A stretch of 64,000 nt of DNA from Roseovarius pelagicus (GTDB taxonomy: Bacteria > Pseudomonadota > Alphaproteobacteria > Rhodobacterales > Rhodobacteraceae): contig NZ_CP106738.1 in assembly GCF_025639885.1 (NCBI RefSeq), positions 1,984,001 to 2,048,000 of the forward strand, in the 5' to 3' direction. Within the stretch, counting starts at the first letter, position 1. Every line of letters begins with the position of its first letter. Below the pieces are notes generated by a model. The model saw only the letters and a list, made by a program, of their open reading frames with translations. It was not told the origin of the DNA and ran no database searches. Below, piece by piece: positions 17,780 to 26,600 of this stretch. A program made the translations under genes and the position numbers.

Positions 17780-18880
17780 TTACGCATCCAGCGCGCGGCA
17801 ATCCTCTGGAAGCCAGCCGATCTCGATCTGCTCGCCGGGCTGCATGCGCCGCTGGTCGGGTGCGTTACGGGTCTTGACGATAAACTCATCATTGCCGGCG
17901 ACGCGCAGGCGCGTGCGGAAAATGTCACCCATATAGATGAATTCCAGCACTTCCGCTTTTAGGGTGTGTGCGCCAGGCTTTAGCCGTTTCTTGTCTATTT
18001 CAACACGTTCCGGCCGGATGGATACGCGGGTGCGCGCACCGACTTCGCTGACATTCACCGGTTTGGCATCGATCAGTGCGCCGCCGTCCAGTTCAACCAA
18101 CGCCGTGCCGTCTTTGATCTCTTTGAGCGTGCCCAGCATCGTGTTGTTTTCGCCGATGAATTGCGCGACGAAACTGTTGTCCGGCTCTTCATAAAGCTTG
18201 TCCGGCGGGTCGATCTGCTGAATCCGGCCATCGTCGAACACTGCGACACGATCGGACATGGTCAACGCCTCTGTCTGGTCGTGGGTCACATAGACCGTGG
18301 TAATTCCCAGATTGTGTGCCAGATCGGTAATCTCGAACTGCATCTTTTCGCGCAGTTGTTTGTCCAGCGCGCCGAGCGGCTCGTCCATCAGGACCAGTTC
18401 AGGTTCAAACACAAGCGCGCGCGCCAAGGCGACCCGTTGTTGCTGACCACCCGAGAGCTGTGCCGGGCGGCGACCGCCAAAGGCGCCCATCTCGACCATT
18501 TCCAGCGCACGTTTGACTTTGGCCTCGCGGTCCGACTTACCCATTTTGCGTACCTCAAGCGGGAAGCTGAGGTTCTCTGCAATCGTCATGTGCGGGAACA
18601 GAGCGTAGTTCTGGAACACCATGCCGATGCCGCGCTTGTGTGGCGGGATGTTGTTGATCGACGTGCCGCCGAGACGAATATCGCCATGTGTTGCGGTTTC
18701 GAACCCGGCGAGCATCATCAGGCATGTGGTCTTGCCCGATCCCGAGGGGCCCAACATCGTCAGGAATTCGCCGCGCGGTACCGTCAGGTTCAGATCTTTG
18801 ACAACGAGAATTTCGCCATCATAACTCTTTTGCACGCGTTCAAATTCGACGAACGCATCATCGTTGTTTTTATCCGCCAA
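17780..18880 (-). CDS. ABC transporter ATP-binding protein, PotA-like
   Basis: A 366-residue ATPase with an N-terminal ABC domain (Walker A GPSGSGKTT, signature LSGGQQQRVALARAL, Walker B LVLMDEPLGALD) and a C-terminal TOBE domain (about 280-360) typical of PotA/UgpC importers. It appears to start with TTG at 18880, 8 nt after GGGAG; no better ATG is present before the conserved VEFERVQKSY start. It is first in the operon ATPase, binding protein, DUF1330, PotB-like, PotC-like. The 162 bp upstream should hold the promoter. Confidence 0.92.
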   Translation of the reverse strand: MADKNNDDAFVEFERVQKSYDGEILVVKDLNLTVPRGEFLTMLGPSGSGKTTCLMMLAGFETATHGDIRLGGTSINNIPPHKRGIGMVFQNYALFPHMTIAENLSFPLEVRKMGKSDREAKVKRALEMVEMGAFGGRRPAQLSGGQQQRVALARALVFEPELVLMDEPLGALDKQLREKMQFEITDLAHNLGITTVYVTHDQTEALTMSDRVAVFDDGRIQQIDPPDKLYEEPDNSFVAQFIGENNTMLGTLKEIKDGTALVELDGGALIDAKPVNVSEVGARTRVSIRPERVEIDKKRLKPGAHTLKAEVLEFIYMGDIFRTRLRVAGNDEFIVKTRNAPDQRRMQPGEQIEIGWLPEDCRALDA

Positions 18881-19042
18881 GTCCGGCTCCCTGATATTTT
18901 TATTCGCAGTTTTCCCTGCGTGCGTCGTGTACTAAATCCAGATCACTGTCGCGATGCAAGCACTAAGCGGTCGTTTTTGGGCAGTTTGCGACTATCATTG
19001 ACAAATTTTCGACCTCTTGCCTCGAAATTAGCCGAGGCAGTG

Positions 19043-20413
19043 TCAGTCCAAAATGCGCGAAACAGCTTGAACTGTTTTTGTCACGACCTCGTCGGCCTCG
19101 GCACGATTGAGGCAGAAGGGCGGCGCGAAACCCAGAATATCGCCCTGAGGCATGGCGCGCCCGATGACACCCAGATCCGCCAGCGCACCCGCAATTTGCG
19201 GACCGACCTTGTCCGCCGCATCAAAGTATACGCGGTCGCTGCGATCCTTGACAAATTCGACGGCGCACAGCATCCCCTCGCCCCGAATATCGCCGACATT
19301 GGGGTGATCGCCCAGCGCGTCGTGCATCGCGGAATTGAGGTAGCCGCCGGTTTCGCGGTTGTTGGTGATCAGGTCCAGATCGTCCAACAGCTTGAGGTTA
19401 GCTACGCCCGCCGCGGCACCGATGGGATGCGCCGAATAGGTCCAGCCGTGGCCGATCGGACCGTTCTCGTCGGTGCCTTGCTCCAGCACTTTCCACATCT
19501 TGTCAGACACGATGGACCCCGACAGCGGCGCATAGGCCGACGTCAGACCTTTGGCGATGGTGATCAGGTCAGGTTTGATCCCGTAGTGATCGGACCCCAT
19601 CATGGTGCCCAGACGGCCAAATCCGGTCACAACCTCGTCGGCGACCAGCAGGATGTCATGTTTGTCCAGCACGGCCTGAATCGCGGGCCAGTAGCCAGCG
19701 GGGGGCGGCACGATGCCACCGGTACCCAGCACCGGTTCGCCGATAAAGGCAGCGATGGTGTCTGCCCCTTCGCGCGCGATCAGCTCTTCCAGCTTGGTCA
19801 CGCAATGAGCGACGAACTGTTCTTCGGTCTGATCCAGATCGTCGCGACGGTAGTAATAGGGCGCTTCGGTATGCACGACCTGCGCCAGCGGCAGGTCGAA
19901 TTTCTTGTGGAACAACTCCAGCCCCGTCAGCGAGCCTGTCATCAGGCCAGAGCCGTGATAGCCGCGCCATCGGCTGATGATCTTCTTCTTCTCCGGCCGG
20001 CCGAGGATGTTGTTGTAGTACCAGATCAGCTTGATGTTGGTCTCGTTCGCATCAGAGCCGGACAGACCGAAATAGACCTTGCTCATGTGATCAGGCGCGC
20101 GGTCCAGCACCATCTTGGCCAGTGTGATGCTGGCCTCAGTGCCGTGACCGACATAGGCGTGATAATAGGCCAGTTCATGCGCTTGTTTGGAAATCGCCTC
20201 GGCAATCTCGGGACGGCCATAGCCCACGTTGACGCAGTATAGCCCGGCAAAGGCATCCAGATGTTTGTTGCCGTTGCGGTCCTCGATATGGCAGCCTGAC
20301 GCGCCGCTGATGATACGGCTCTGCACTTCGCCACGGGCAAATTGTGCCAGATGGGTCGAAGGGTGGAAAAATGTCTCGCGGTCCCATTCGGCCAGTTGAT
20401 CATTGCGCAGCAT
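19043..20413 (-). CDS. class III (omega) aminotransferase, possible diaminobutyrate transaminase
   Basis: A 456-residue fold-type I PLP aminotransferase. PLP lysine K288 is in TIAKGLTSAYAP, cofactor Asp259 in LLVADEVVTGFGR, and GSDANETN near 119-126 binds phosphate. Family members act on omega-amino groups of putrescine, 4-aminobutyrate, diaminobutyrate or taurine, with pyruvate or 2-oxoglutarate. Being next to AsnC-eutC-eutB-doeA genes makes the diaminobutyrate step of ectoine breakdown (DoeD role) plausible. The 116-bp gap from the regulator gene leaves operon membership open. Confidence 0.87.
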   Translation of the reverse strand: MLRNDQLAEWDRETFFHPSTHLAQFARGEVQSRIISGASGCHIEDRNGNKHLDAFAGLYCVNVGYGRPEIAEAISKQAHELAYYHAYVGHGTEASITLAKMVLDRAPDHMSKVYFGLSGSDANETNIKLIWYYNNILGRPEKKKIISRWRGYHGSGLMTGSLTGLELFHKKFDLPLAQVVHTEAPYYYRRDDLDQTEEQFVAHCVTKLEELIAREGADTIAAFIGEPVLGTGGIVPPPAGYWPAIQAVLDKHDILLVADEVVTGFGRLGTMMGSDHYGIKPDLITIAKGLTSAYAPLSGSIVSDKMWKVLEQGTDENGPIGHGWTYSAHPIGAAAGVANLKLLDDLDLITNNRETGGYLNSAMHDALGDHPNVGDIRGEGMLCAVEFVKDRSDRVYFDAADKVGPQIAGALADLGVIGRAMPQGDILGFAPPFCLNRAEADEVVTKTVQAVSRILD

Positions 20414-20529
20414 CGTCAGACTCCTAAATCAGCCACCCTGGGCACACCCCAGGATTCTAGTGCGAAACATGCCCCAAACACGTCAGCCTGTGTTTCTGAA
20501 AAAACAGCCCTCCGCAGAAGAATCTTCTG

Positions 20530-21012
20530 TCACTCACCGCCCAGCACAGCAGCAAACGGCGGCACCGGGCTGTCCTTGACCGTCTTGGTCACGATATAGG
20601 TGAAATAACGTGCCAGCCCTATGCGGGCCTCCAGCATCGCGTCGATGAGGCGCTGATAACTGTCGATATCGCGCGTCACCACATGCAACAGGTAGTCATA
20701 GCCACCACCCAGCGCCCAGCAGCCGGTGACTTCGGCATAACGTTCCATCGCGGCCTCGAACACACGGAACGCGGCGGCGGTATGATCGCTCAGCTCTGCG
20801 GTCACGAATACCTCGACATGCGGCCCCAGCTTGCGCAGGCTGATATGCGCATGGATGCCATCGATCACGCCCGCTTCTTGCAATTTGCGCACCCGTTCCC
20901 AGCAGGGGCTGGCAGAAAGGCCAACCGCGTCAGCCAGTGCCGCGTTGGTCATTCGGCCGTCCCGCGCCAATGCGCGCAGGATGTCGATATCGCGGGGATC
21001 AAGCCGGATCAT
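20530..21012 (-). CDS. Lrp/AsnC-family transcriptional regulator
   Basis: A 160-residue Lrp/AsnC regulator with an N-terminal helix-turn-helix (about 4-60, with MTNAALADAVGLSASPCWERV) and a C-terminal ligand-binding RAM domain (GGYDYLLHVVTRD). The start ATG at 21012 follows the eutC stop by one base (TGA C ATG), so it is coupled to eutC. In Halomonas and Ruegeria an AsnC-type gene (DoeX/AsnC) accompanies ectoine catabolic genes; this one probably has the same job, sensing an ectoine-derived intermediate. Confidence 0.88.
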   Translation of the reverse strand: MIRLDPRDIDILRALARDGRMTNAALADAVGLSASPCWERVRKLQEAGVIDGIHAHISLRKLGPHVEVFVTAELSDHTAAAFRVFEAAMERYAEVTGCWALGGGYDYLLHVVTRDIDSYQRLIDAMLEARIGLARYFTYIVTKTVKDSPVPPFAAVLGGE

Positions 21013-21013
21013 G

Positions 21014-22006
21014 TCAGGTTCGGACCACGGTGCCGACATCACCGCCACTCAGGAGATCCATTACATGCGTTGCGATGGCCGTGTCGTGCGCGCCGGTACC
21101 AGTCAGGTCGCAGATCGTGATTTCGTCATCTTCGGTGCGCCCTTCCCGTTCACCGATGATCACCTGCCCCAGTTCAGGGGGATCGGGTCGGTCCCACAGA
21201 CCCGCCTCGATTGCGCCGCGCAACTCGCCCAAGCTGCGGCATTGGCTGACCCGGTCACAATAATAGGTGTCGGCCGCGATCAACGCCTTTGGCGCGACTT
21301 CAGTCTTGCCCTCTGCGTCCGATCCCATCGCCGTGATGTGCAGACAAGGGTGCAGCATGTCGGCAGTGATCAACGGTGTGCGCGACGGAGTGGTGGTGAT
21401 TACCAGCTGGCTCTGCGCAACCAGATCGGCGGGATCGGTGACGGCGCGCACCGGAACGCCCAGCGTCTCGGCCATCTCGCGGGCACAGGCCTCGGCCTTG
21501 GCCGGATCACGACCCCAGACCAGCGCATCCTCGAACGGGCGCACCAGTTGCGCGGCACGCAGTTGCAGGCGCGCCTGTAGGCCGGTGCCCAGCACGCCCG
21601 CAGTGCGCACACCAACCGGGGCCAGATGCATCGCGGCCACGGCACCCGCCGCCGCCGTGCGGATGTCTGTCAGATAGCCGTTATCCAGCAGCACCGCCTC
21701 GACCTGTCCGGTTTTGGCCGAAAAGACCATCATCAGCCCGCCAAGACTGGGCAAGCCCAGTGCGGCATTGCCGAAGAACCCGGTGCTGGCCTTTAGTGCG
21801 AAACGCTCCAGCCCGTCGATATATGCGGTTTTCACGTCAAACTCGCCGCCGATCTTTTCCAAATCCATCGACAAGATGGGCGGCATGATCACCTCGCCCC
21901 GTGCGAGCGCGGCAAAGGCGCGTTCGATCACCTGCACCGTTGCCATATCAAGGCCGACAGCACCGCGCAGTTGCGTTTCGGTCAGCACACGGATGTCGTG
22001 GGGCAT
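21014..22006 (-). CDS. eutC: ectoine utilization protein EutC, ornithine cyclodeaminase/mu-crystallin family
   Basis: A 330-residue NAD(P)-binding protein of the ornithine cyclodeaminase/mu-crystallin fold. The Rossmann motif GVLGTGLQAR is near 138-147 and the family segment DNGYLTDIRTAAAGAVAA precedes it. Its position directly after the threonine-dehydratase-like EutB and before an AsnC regulator matches the eutABC block for hydroxyectoine use in roseobacters, where EutABC is thought to bring hydroxylated intermediates into the ectoine route. EutA is not in this window. The exact reaction is not established by sequence. Confidence 0.82.
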   Translation of the reverse strand: MPHDIRVLTETQLRGAVGLDMATVQVIERAFAALARGEVIMPPILSMDLEKIGGEFDVKTAYIDGLERFALKASTGFFGNAALGLPSLGGLMMVFSAKTGQVEAVLLDNGYLTDIRTAAAGAVAAMHLAPVGVRTAGVLGTGLQARLQLRAAQLVRPFEDALVWGRDPAKAEACAREMAETLGVPVRAVTDPADLVAQSQLVITTTPSRTPLITADMLHPCLHITAMGSDAEGKTEVAPKALIAADTYYCDRVSQCRSLGELRGAIEAGLWDRPDPPELGQVIIGEREGRTEDDEITICDLTGTGAHDTAIATHVMDLLSGGDVGTVVRT

Positions 22007-22086
22007 GGGGCAGATATTCCTTTAGCTGGGGTTGGTCTGTGCAGTGTGACGGGCAGCGTGGATGAGCGAGCGGCTAGTCATTCGAA

Positions 22087-23097
22087 TCATGGCGCGCCCT
22101 CGTAAGGTGCGCCAGGCAAATGCAGATCGCCCAATGTCACGTCCTGACCGGCCATGATCCGGGCGTGCAGCTGCATGTCCAGATTGCGCCCTGTAATGAT
22201 GGTCGCGGCGGGGCCATCCAGTGCGACCTTGCCATTCAGCAGTGCCGCGATCCCAACAACGCAAGCGCCCTCTGCCACGATGCGATCCTCATAATATAGC
22301 ACCTGCATCGCGTGATAAATCTCTGCCTCGGAAATCAGAATGACGTCATCCAGCAGATCGCGGCACATCGCAAAGCTGAGCTTGTTATCCATACCGATCC
22401 CACCACCGAGGCTGTCGGCAAGCGATGCGCGTTCGATCACTTCGACCGGATGGCCCGCCTTCAGGCTGTCATGCATCGCGGCGCCGGTCTCCATCGTCAG
22501 GCCGATGATGCGGATATCGGGGTGAATCTGGCGCGCCGCCAGCGCAATGCCCGCCGCCAGCCCGCCACCGGACAGCGGGATCAGCAGTGTGCGCAAGTCG
22601 GGCCGTGCTGCCAGCAATTCCAATCCGATGGTTCCCTGCCCTGCGATCACATGCGGATCGTCAAAGGGCGATATGTCTGTCAGTCCCTCATCCGCGACCA
22701 TCCGCTGCGCTTCGGCCAATGCCTCGTCCTGACTGGTGCCGCAGATGCGAACCTCTGCGCCCAGTGCCTTGATACCGTTCACCTTTGCTTCGGGTACCAG
22801 ATTGGACATGCAGATCACGGCGCGCAGCCCGCGTTCCCGTGCGGCATAGGCCACGCCGCGCCCGTGATTGCCGGTCGAACAACAGGTCACGCCCTTGGCC
22901 ATGTCACCCAGTGCCGCCACAGCATTAAGCGCGCCGCGCAGCTTGAACGCGCCGATGGGCTGCATGTTTTCCAGCTTTAGCAAAACCTCGTGCCCGGTCT
23001 TTGCCGTCAGAAAGGGCGAGGGCACCAGTGGCGTGTGATCGGCCACACCCGCGATCACCCGCGCGGCAGCGTGAATATCGGCTAGGGTGAGTTGCAT
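22087..23097 (-). CDS. eutB: hydroxyectoine utilization dehydratase EutB
   Basis: A 336-residue fold-type II PLP enzyme of the threonine/serine dehydratase family. PLP lysine K51 lies in PIGAFKLRGA, the phosphate loop is LSGGGLAAG, and STGNHGRG contacts the substrate carboxylate. It lacks the C-terminal ACT domains of biosynthetic IlvA. The ATG at 23097 gives the usual MQLTLADI start; a longer in-frame reading into the doeA promoter region is unlikely. Adjacency to eutC and divergence from doeA support the EutB role, probably dehydration of a hydroxylated diaminobutyrate intermediate. Confidence 0.85.
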   Translation of the reverse strand: MQLTLADIHAAARVIAGVADHTPLVPSPFLTAKTGHEVLLKLENMQPIGAFKLRGALNAVAALGDMAKGVTCCSTGNHGRGVAYAARERGLRAVICMSNLVPEAKVNGIKALGAEVRICGTSQDEALAEAQRMVADEGLTDISPFDDPHVIAGQGTIGLELLAARPDLRTLLIPLSGGGLAAGIALAARQIHPDIRIIGLTMETGAAMHDSLKAGHPVEVIERASLADSLGGGIGMDNKLSFAMCRDLLDDVILISEAEIYHAMQVLYYEDRIVAEGACVVGIAALLNGKVALDGPAATIITGRNLDMQLHARIMAGQDVTLGDLHLPGAPYEGAP

Positions 23098-23236
23098 GAT
23101 CTGGGCGCTCCGCTTGGGTCGGTTCAGTCTTTGGCGCGCAGCGACCAAAGGTCAAGCACAGGGCAGTGCAAAAAAGAGACGTGCAAGCGCGCGCGTCCTG
23201 ATGCAGGCTGCGCACATCAGACGAAGGGAGAGAGCC

Positions 23237-24421
23237 ATGATCCACAAAGACCTGCCATTTTCGAGCGCCGAGTTTCAGCGTCGCCTGACCAAGACCCGCA
23301 CCGCAATGGAGGCCGCCGGGATCGACGTCCTCTTTGTCACGGACCCCAGCAACCAGAACTGGCTGACCGGCTATGACGGCTGGTCGTTCTATGTGCATCA
23401 GGGGGTTTTGGTTTTTCTGGACGAAGACCCAATCTGGTGGGGTCGCAGGCAGGATGCCAATGGCGGGGTGCGCACGGTCTGGATGAGTGATGACCGGGTT
23501 CTGGGATACCTCGATCATTTCGTGCAATCAACGGTGCGTCACCCGATGCAGGATCTGGCGACACGGCTAAAAGACATGGGCCGGGGCAGTGCGCGTATCG
23601 GCGTCGAGATGGACAACTACTATTTCTCGGCCAAGGCCTATGCCGTTCTGACTGCCGAGATGGGCGATGCCAAGTTCAGCGACGCCACGGCGCTGGTGAA
23701 CTGGCAGCGCGGAGTGAAATCAGCGGAAGAGGTCGCGTATATCCGCAAGGCGGCCGCGATCACCGAAAAGATTGTCGATGGGCTGCTGGAGCGCGTCGAA
23801 CCGGGCGTGCCAAAGAACGAAGTGGTCGCCGAGATTTACCGCGACGCGCTACGCGGTGTCGACGGGGCGTGGGGCGACTATCCGGCCATCGTGCCGCTGC
23901 TGCCCTCTGGCAGTGATGCCGCAGCACCGCACCTGACGTGGGACGGTCGGCCCTTCGCCAATGGCGAGGCGACATTCTTTGAGGTTTCAGGATGTTACCG
24001 GCGCTATCACGCGCCGCTCTGCCGGACTTTGTTTTTGGGCAAGCCCGATGATTTCCTGCTGCGCGCAGAGGCGGCGCTGACCGAGGGGCTGGAGGCAGGG
24101 CTGGAAGTGGCACGGGCCGGCAACCGGGCGTGCGACATCGCCAATGCGCTGGCCGCCCCGCTGGAACGGGCCGGGATCGAGCGCGGCGCGCGCTGCGGGT
24201 ATCCCATCGGCCTCAGCTATCCGCCCGACTGGGGCGAACGCACAATCAGCCTGCGCGCCGATGATGAGAGCGTGCTGGAACCGGGGATGACCTTCCACTT
24301 TATGCCGGGATTATGGATGGATGATTGGGGGCTGGAGATCACCGAAAGCATCCTGATCACCGAGGATGGCCCGTGCGAGACATTCTGCAACCGGCCCCGC
24401 AAGATGTTCGTTAAGGACTAG
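23237..24421 (+). CDS. doeA: ectoine hydrolase DoeA (EutD)
   Basis: A 394-residue M24-family (creatinase/prolidase fold) hydrolase that opens the ectoine ring to N-acetyl-diaminobutyrate. The N-terminal domain has LFVTDPSNQNWLTGYDGW and YVHQGV stretches very like EutD of roseobacters. The pita-bread domain has HLTWDGRPF, FFEVSGCYRRYHAP and GMTFHFMPGLW. The metal ligands of true aminopeptidases are largely replaced, as expected for creatinase-like members. GGGAG stands 7 nt before the ATG at 23237. It is divergent from eutB across 139 bp that probably holds both promoters. Confidence 0.9.
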   Translation: MIHKDLPFSSAEFQRRLTKTRTAMEAAGIDVLFVTDPSNQNWLTGYDGWSFYVHQGVLVFLDEDPIWWGRRQDANGGVRTVWMSDDRVLGYLDHFVQSTVRHPMQDLATRLKDMGRGSARIGVEMDNYYFSAKAYAVLTAEMGDAKFSDATALVNWQRGVKSAEEVAYIRKAAAITEKIVDGLLERVEPGVPKNEVVAEIYRDALRGVDGAWGDYPAIVPLLPSGSDAAAPHLTWDGRPFANGEATFFEVSGCYRRYHAPLCRTLFLGKPDDFLLRAEAALTEGLEAGLEVARAGNRACDIANALAAPLERAGIERGARCGYPIGLSYPPDWGERTISLRADDESVLEPGMTFHFMPGLWMDDWGLEITESILITEDGPCETFCNRPRKMFVKD

Positions 24422-24432
24422 TCGGGGTGCGG

Positions 24433-24473
24433 CGCGCGATCACCAGACCGGGGGGCGGTCTGGTGATCGCGCG
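24433..24473. terminator. 17-bp perfect hairpin between convergent doeA and the M20 deacylase gene
   Basis: Arms 24433-24449 and 24457-24473 pair perfectly around a G-rich 7-nt loop. The hairpin is 12 bp after the doeA stop and 31 bp before the convergent stop. There is no immediate T tract on the plus side (a TTTATT follows a second small GGCC hairpin about 17 nt later), so it may act as a bidirectional stop or RNA-end protector. Confidence 0.65.
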
Positions 24474-24503
24474 GCGGCCTTACGGCCTTTATTCCGCACG
24501 TGG

Positions 24504-25787
24504 TTACACCTCTTCCACGCCGCACCATTCGGCAATAAAGAGCGCCATTGCGCCGGTGATCCGCTTGAGCGAACTCAGGCTGACGCTTTCATCATAGCCG
24601 TGGATATTGCGTGAAATCGGACCGTAGCAAAGCGCCGGGATCTGATTGTAGAGCGCATAAACCCGCGTATCGAGATAAGCGGTCGCGGTGAACGATTGCA
24701 GCGGCGCACCGATAGCCGCCTCATGCGCCCGGCCCAATACGGCCTCTGCCTCGCTGCCCGGTTCCAGCACGTAGCCCTCGGCGGTAAAGCCGTTGAAGGT
24801 GACCGTCGGCGGCGAGTTCGACATGTACGGGTCGCTATGGGCATAGGCCGCGACATGATCGGAAATGATCTGCATCGCCTCGGCTGCATTCTGACCGGGA
24901 TAGAGCGATACACGGCAATCAATCGTGGCCCATGCGGGCACGGACGAGGCCCAGTCACCGCCTGCGATCTTGCCAATGTTGAGGTTGATCGGATGGTCGT
25001 AGTCGGCAAAGTGAGGATGCGCATCCTTTTGCGCGTTCCACGCCGTCTCAAGCTCCCTTAACGATCCAACCACGCGGTAGACCGCGTCAATGGCATTGGC
25101 ACCTTCGCCCATATGGGCCACATGGACGGGCGTGCCCTGCACAGTGACCTGAAACCAGACCACGCCGACATTGGCGCGCACCAGCATCTCGGCCTCTGGC
25201 TCGGGGATCAGGACCGCGTCGGCGGTATAACCGCGCAGATATGTCATCAGCGCGCCGTTGCCGGTCGATTCCTCCTCGACCACGGATTGGACATAAACCG
25301 TTGCGGCAGGTCGCAGACCCACGCGGCGCAACGCATCAAGTGCGGCGAGGTTCGCGCCCGAACCGGCCTTCATGTCGCCTGCGCCGCGCCCGTACATCCA
25401 ATCGCCCTCGATATGGGCCGAATACGGATCGGCCTGCCACATCTCACGTGGACCTTCGGGCACCACGTCGAGATGCGCGTTCAGGATCAGTGAACGACCC
25501 ACCTCATCGCGCGGATGGTGGATGCCGACGACAATCGGCGCGTCCGAATGGGTATCCGAGAAGGGCGAGCCGCCGGGATGAGCCGCAATCGCGTCACGAT
25601 CCATGTCAAAGCGATCCACCTTGAGGCCGCGCGTCTGAAACTCGCGAAACACTACATCCTGAATGGCGTGTTCCTGCCCCCGCACCGATGGCAGGCGGAC
25701 AAGTTTCTGCAGGTAGGCAACCTGATCGTCAAAGCCGTCTTCGACAGCTTGCAGTATGCGGGATTTCAGGTCTGGGGTGAGGGACAT
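24504..25787 (-). CDS. M20-family zinc amidohydrolase / deacylase (ArgE/DapE-like), possible acetyl-diaminobutyrate deacetylase
   Basis: A 427-residue M20 metallo-amidohydrolase. Zinc-site motifs are in order: LNAHLDVVPEG, YGRGAGDMKAG (bridging Asp), VEEESTG (catalytic Glu-Glu), IPEPEAE and, near the C-terminus, RNIHGYDE. A dimerisation domain lies around 195-310. The enzyme should remove an acyl group from an amino acid. Beside doeA it is a good candidate to deacetylate N-acetyl-2,4-diaminobutyrate, a step usually assigned to AspA-type DoeB/EutE, which is absent from this window. Function is inferred from context. Confidence 0.85.
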   Translation of the reverse strand: MSLTPDLKSRILQAVEDGFDDQVAYLQKLVRLPSVRGQEHAIQDVVFREFQTRGLKVDRFDMDRDAIAAHPGGSPFSDTHSDAPIVVGIHHPRDEVGRSLILNAHLDVVPEGPREMWQADPYSAHIEGDWMYGRGAGDMKAGSGANLAALDALRRVGLRPAATVYVQSVVEEESTGNGALMTYLRGYTADAVLIPEPEAEMLVRANVGVVWFQVTVQGTPVHVAHMGEGANAIDAVYRVVGSLRELETAWNAQKDAHPHFADYDHPINLNIGKIAGGDWASSVPAWATIDCRVSLYPGQNAAEAMQIISDHVAAYAHSDPYMSNSPPTVTFNGFTAEGYVLEPGSEAEAVLGRAHEAAIGAPLQSFTATAYLDTRVYALYNQIPALCYGPISRNIHGYDESVSLSSLKRITGAMALFIAEWCGVEEV

Positions 25788-25872
25788 GATCGGGGTGCTT
25801 TCTGTGGGGGTGCGTGATGCAGACTATTACGCGACCCGGTGCATCGCAATGACGGGCGCGGTAATGCGAGCG

Positions 25873-25900
25873 GTAGGGGCCGGGCTGAAGCCCGGCCTAC
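25873..25900. repeat. REP-like GC-rich palindrome
   Basis: An imperfect inverted repeat (GTAGG..CCGGGCT paired with AGCCCGGCCTAC, with a two-base bulge) directly after the lipoprotein gene's stop and 85 bp upstream of the M20 start. It resembles the short extragenic palindromes scattered through many proteobacterial genomes. Only genome-wide copies would prove a repeat family. Confidence 0.45.
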
Positions 25901-25907
25901 AGGGTCT

Positions 25908-26501
25908 CTATTCTATGGTCTCGTCAAACGCCTCGGGTGGTAGTTGCCCGCGTTTACGCTCCAGCACCAAACGGCGCTCTTCCCAGCCATAGCGGCTGTC
26001 CTCGCGCACCGGCATCCATGTCAGGATGCCGCCCTTGCGCCATGGATCGACAACAATACCGTCGTCGAATCTATCCCCTCTGGCAGAAATGATCGCCGTG
26101 CTGTGTTCGATCCGCCAGTTGCGCGAATTCGCGATGGCGCGGTGCAGATCAAGCGTAACAAAGCGTTCTTGCTTTAGCCGTTTTTCCAGATCATGCGCCC
26201 AGTGCCAGCATAGGCCACGGGGTTTTGACCCCATGTTGACCTTGGTGTTGTGGATGAGTGGCGGATCGGTAATCTGATACTGCACGGCAAGCGTATGGGT
26301 GTAGTCGTAGGACACTTGCGCCGCGCGTTGCGCCTCCTCCGGGTCGACCTCGGGGCCAAGCGCAAGGATGGCGGTGGCTAATGCCGCTATGTCGGAAGGT
26401 TTGCCGCGCGGCGGGGCACGATCGACGGATGGCGGCGCGCCGCAGGCGGTCACGAGTGTCAGGGCCAGAAGCGCCAGAAAGGTTTTGGCGAGGTGCATCA
26501 T
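25908..26501 (-). CDS. lipoprotein with putative Cys-His-Asp (transglutaminase/papain-like) core
   Basis: A 197-residue lipoprotein. A hydrophobic signal ends in lipobox LVTAC (lipidated Cys20), then a Pro-rich linker. The conserved part has Cys98 in RGLCWHWAHDL, His133 in RIEHSTAII and Asp152 in VVDPWRKGG. The order and spacing (Cys at the start of a helix, His and Asp on strands) resemble transglutaminase-like cysteine enzymes. I do not recognise a named family, so the catalytic reading is a proposal. The ATG at 26501 has GGA about 7 nt upstream. It probably belongs with the aminotransferase-GNAT genes upstream on this strand. Confidence 0.7.
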   Translation of the reverse strand: MMHLAKTFLALLALTLVTACGAPPSVDRAPPRGKPSDIAALATAILALGPEVDPEEAQRAAQVSYDYTHTLAVQYQITDPPLIHNTKVNMGSKPRGLCWHWAHDLEKRLKQERFVTLDLHRAIANSRNWRIEHSTAIISARGDRFDDGIVVDPWRKGGILTWMPVREDSRYGWEERRLVLERKRGQLPPEAFDETIE

Positions 26502-26600
26502 GGTCACATCCAGAAGGGTCGGTTGTCCTCACCGCTATCGCGGACCACGCAATTTTGTCGAGCGGAGCGCAATCAATAGAGTGTGAGTGTGGCAGCGATC

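Noticed and set aside
19018..19039. Seven-pair hairpin after the aminotransferase stop as an intrinsic terminator
   Set aside because: The stem is short and no U-rich tail follows on the minus strand.
18161..20242. A 693-codon plus-strand open frame across the ABC ATPase and aminotransferase genes
   Set aside because: It lies antisense to two well-conserved genes with complete motifs. Long antisense frames are common in GC-rich DNA with strong codon bias.
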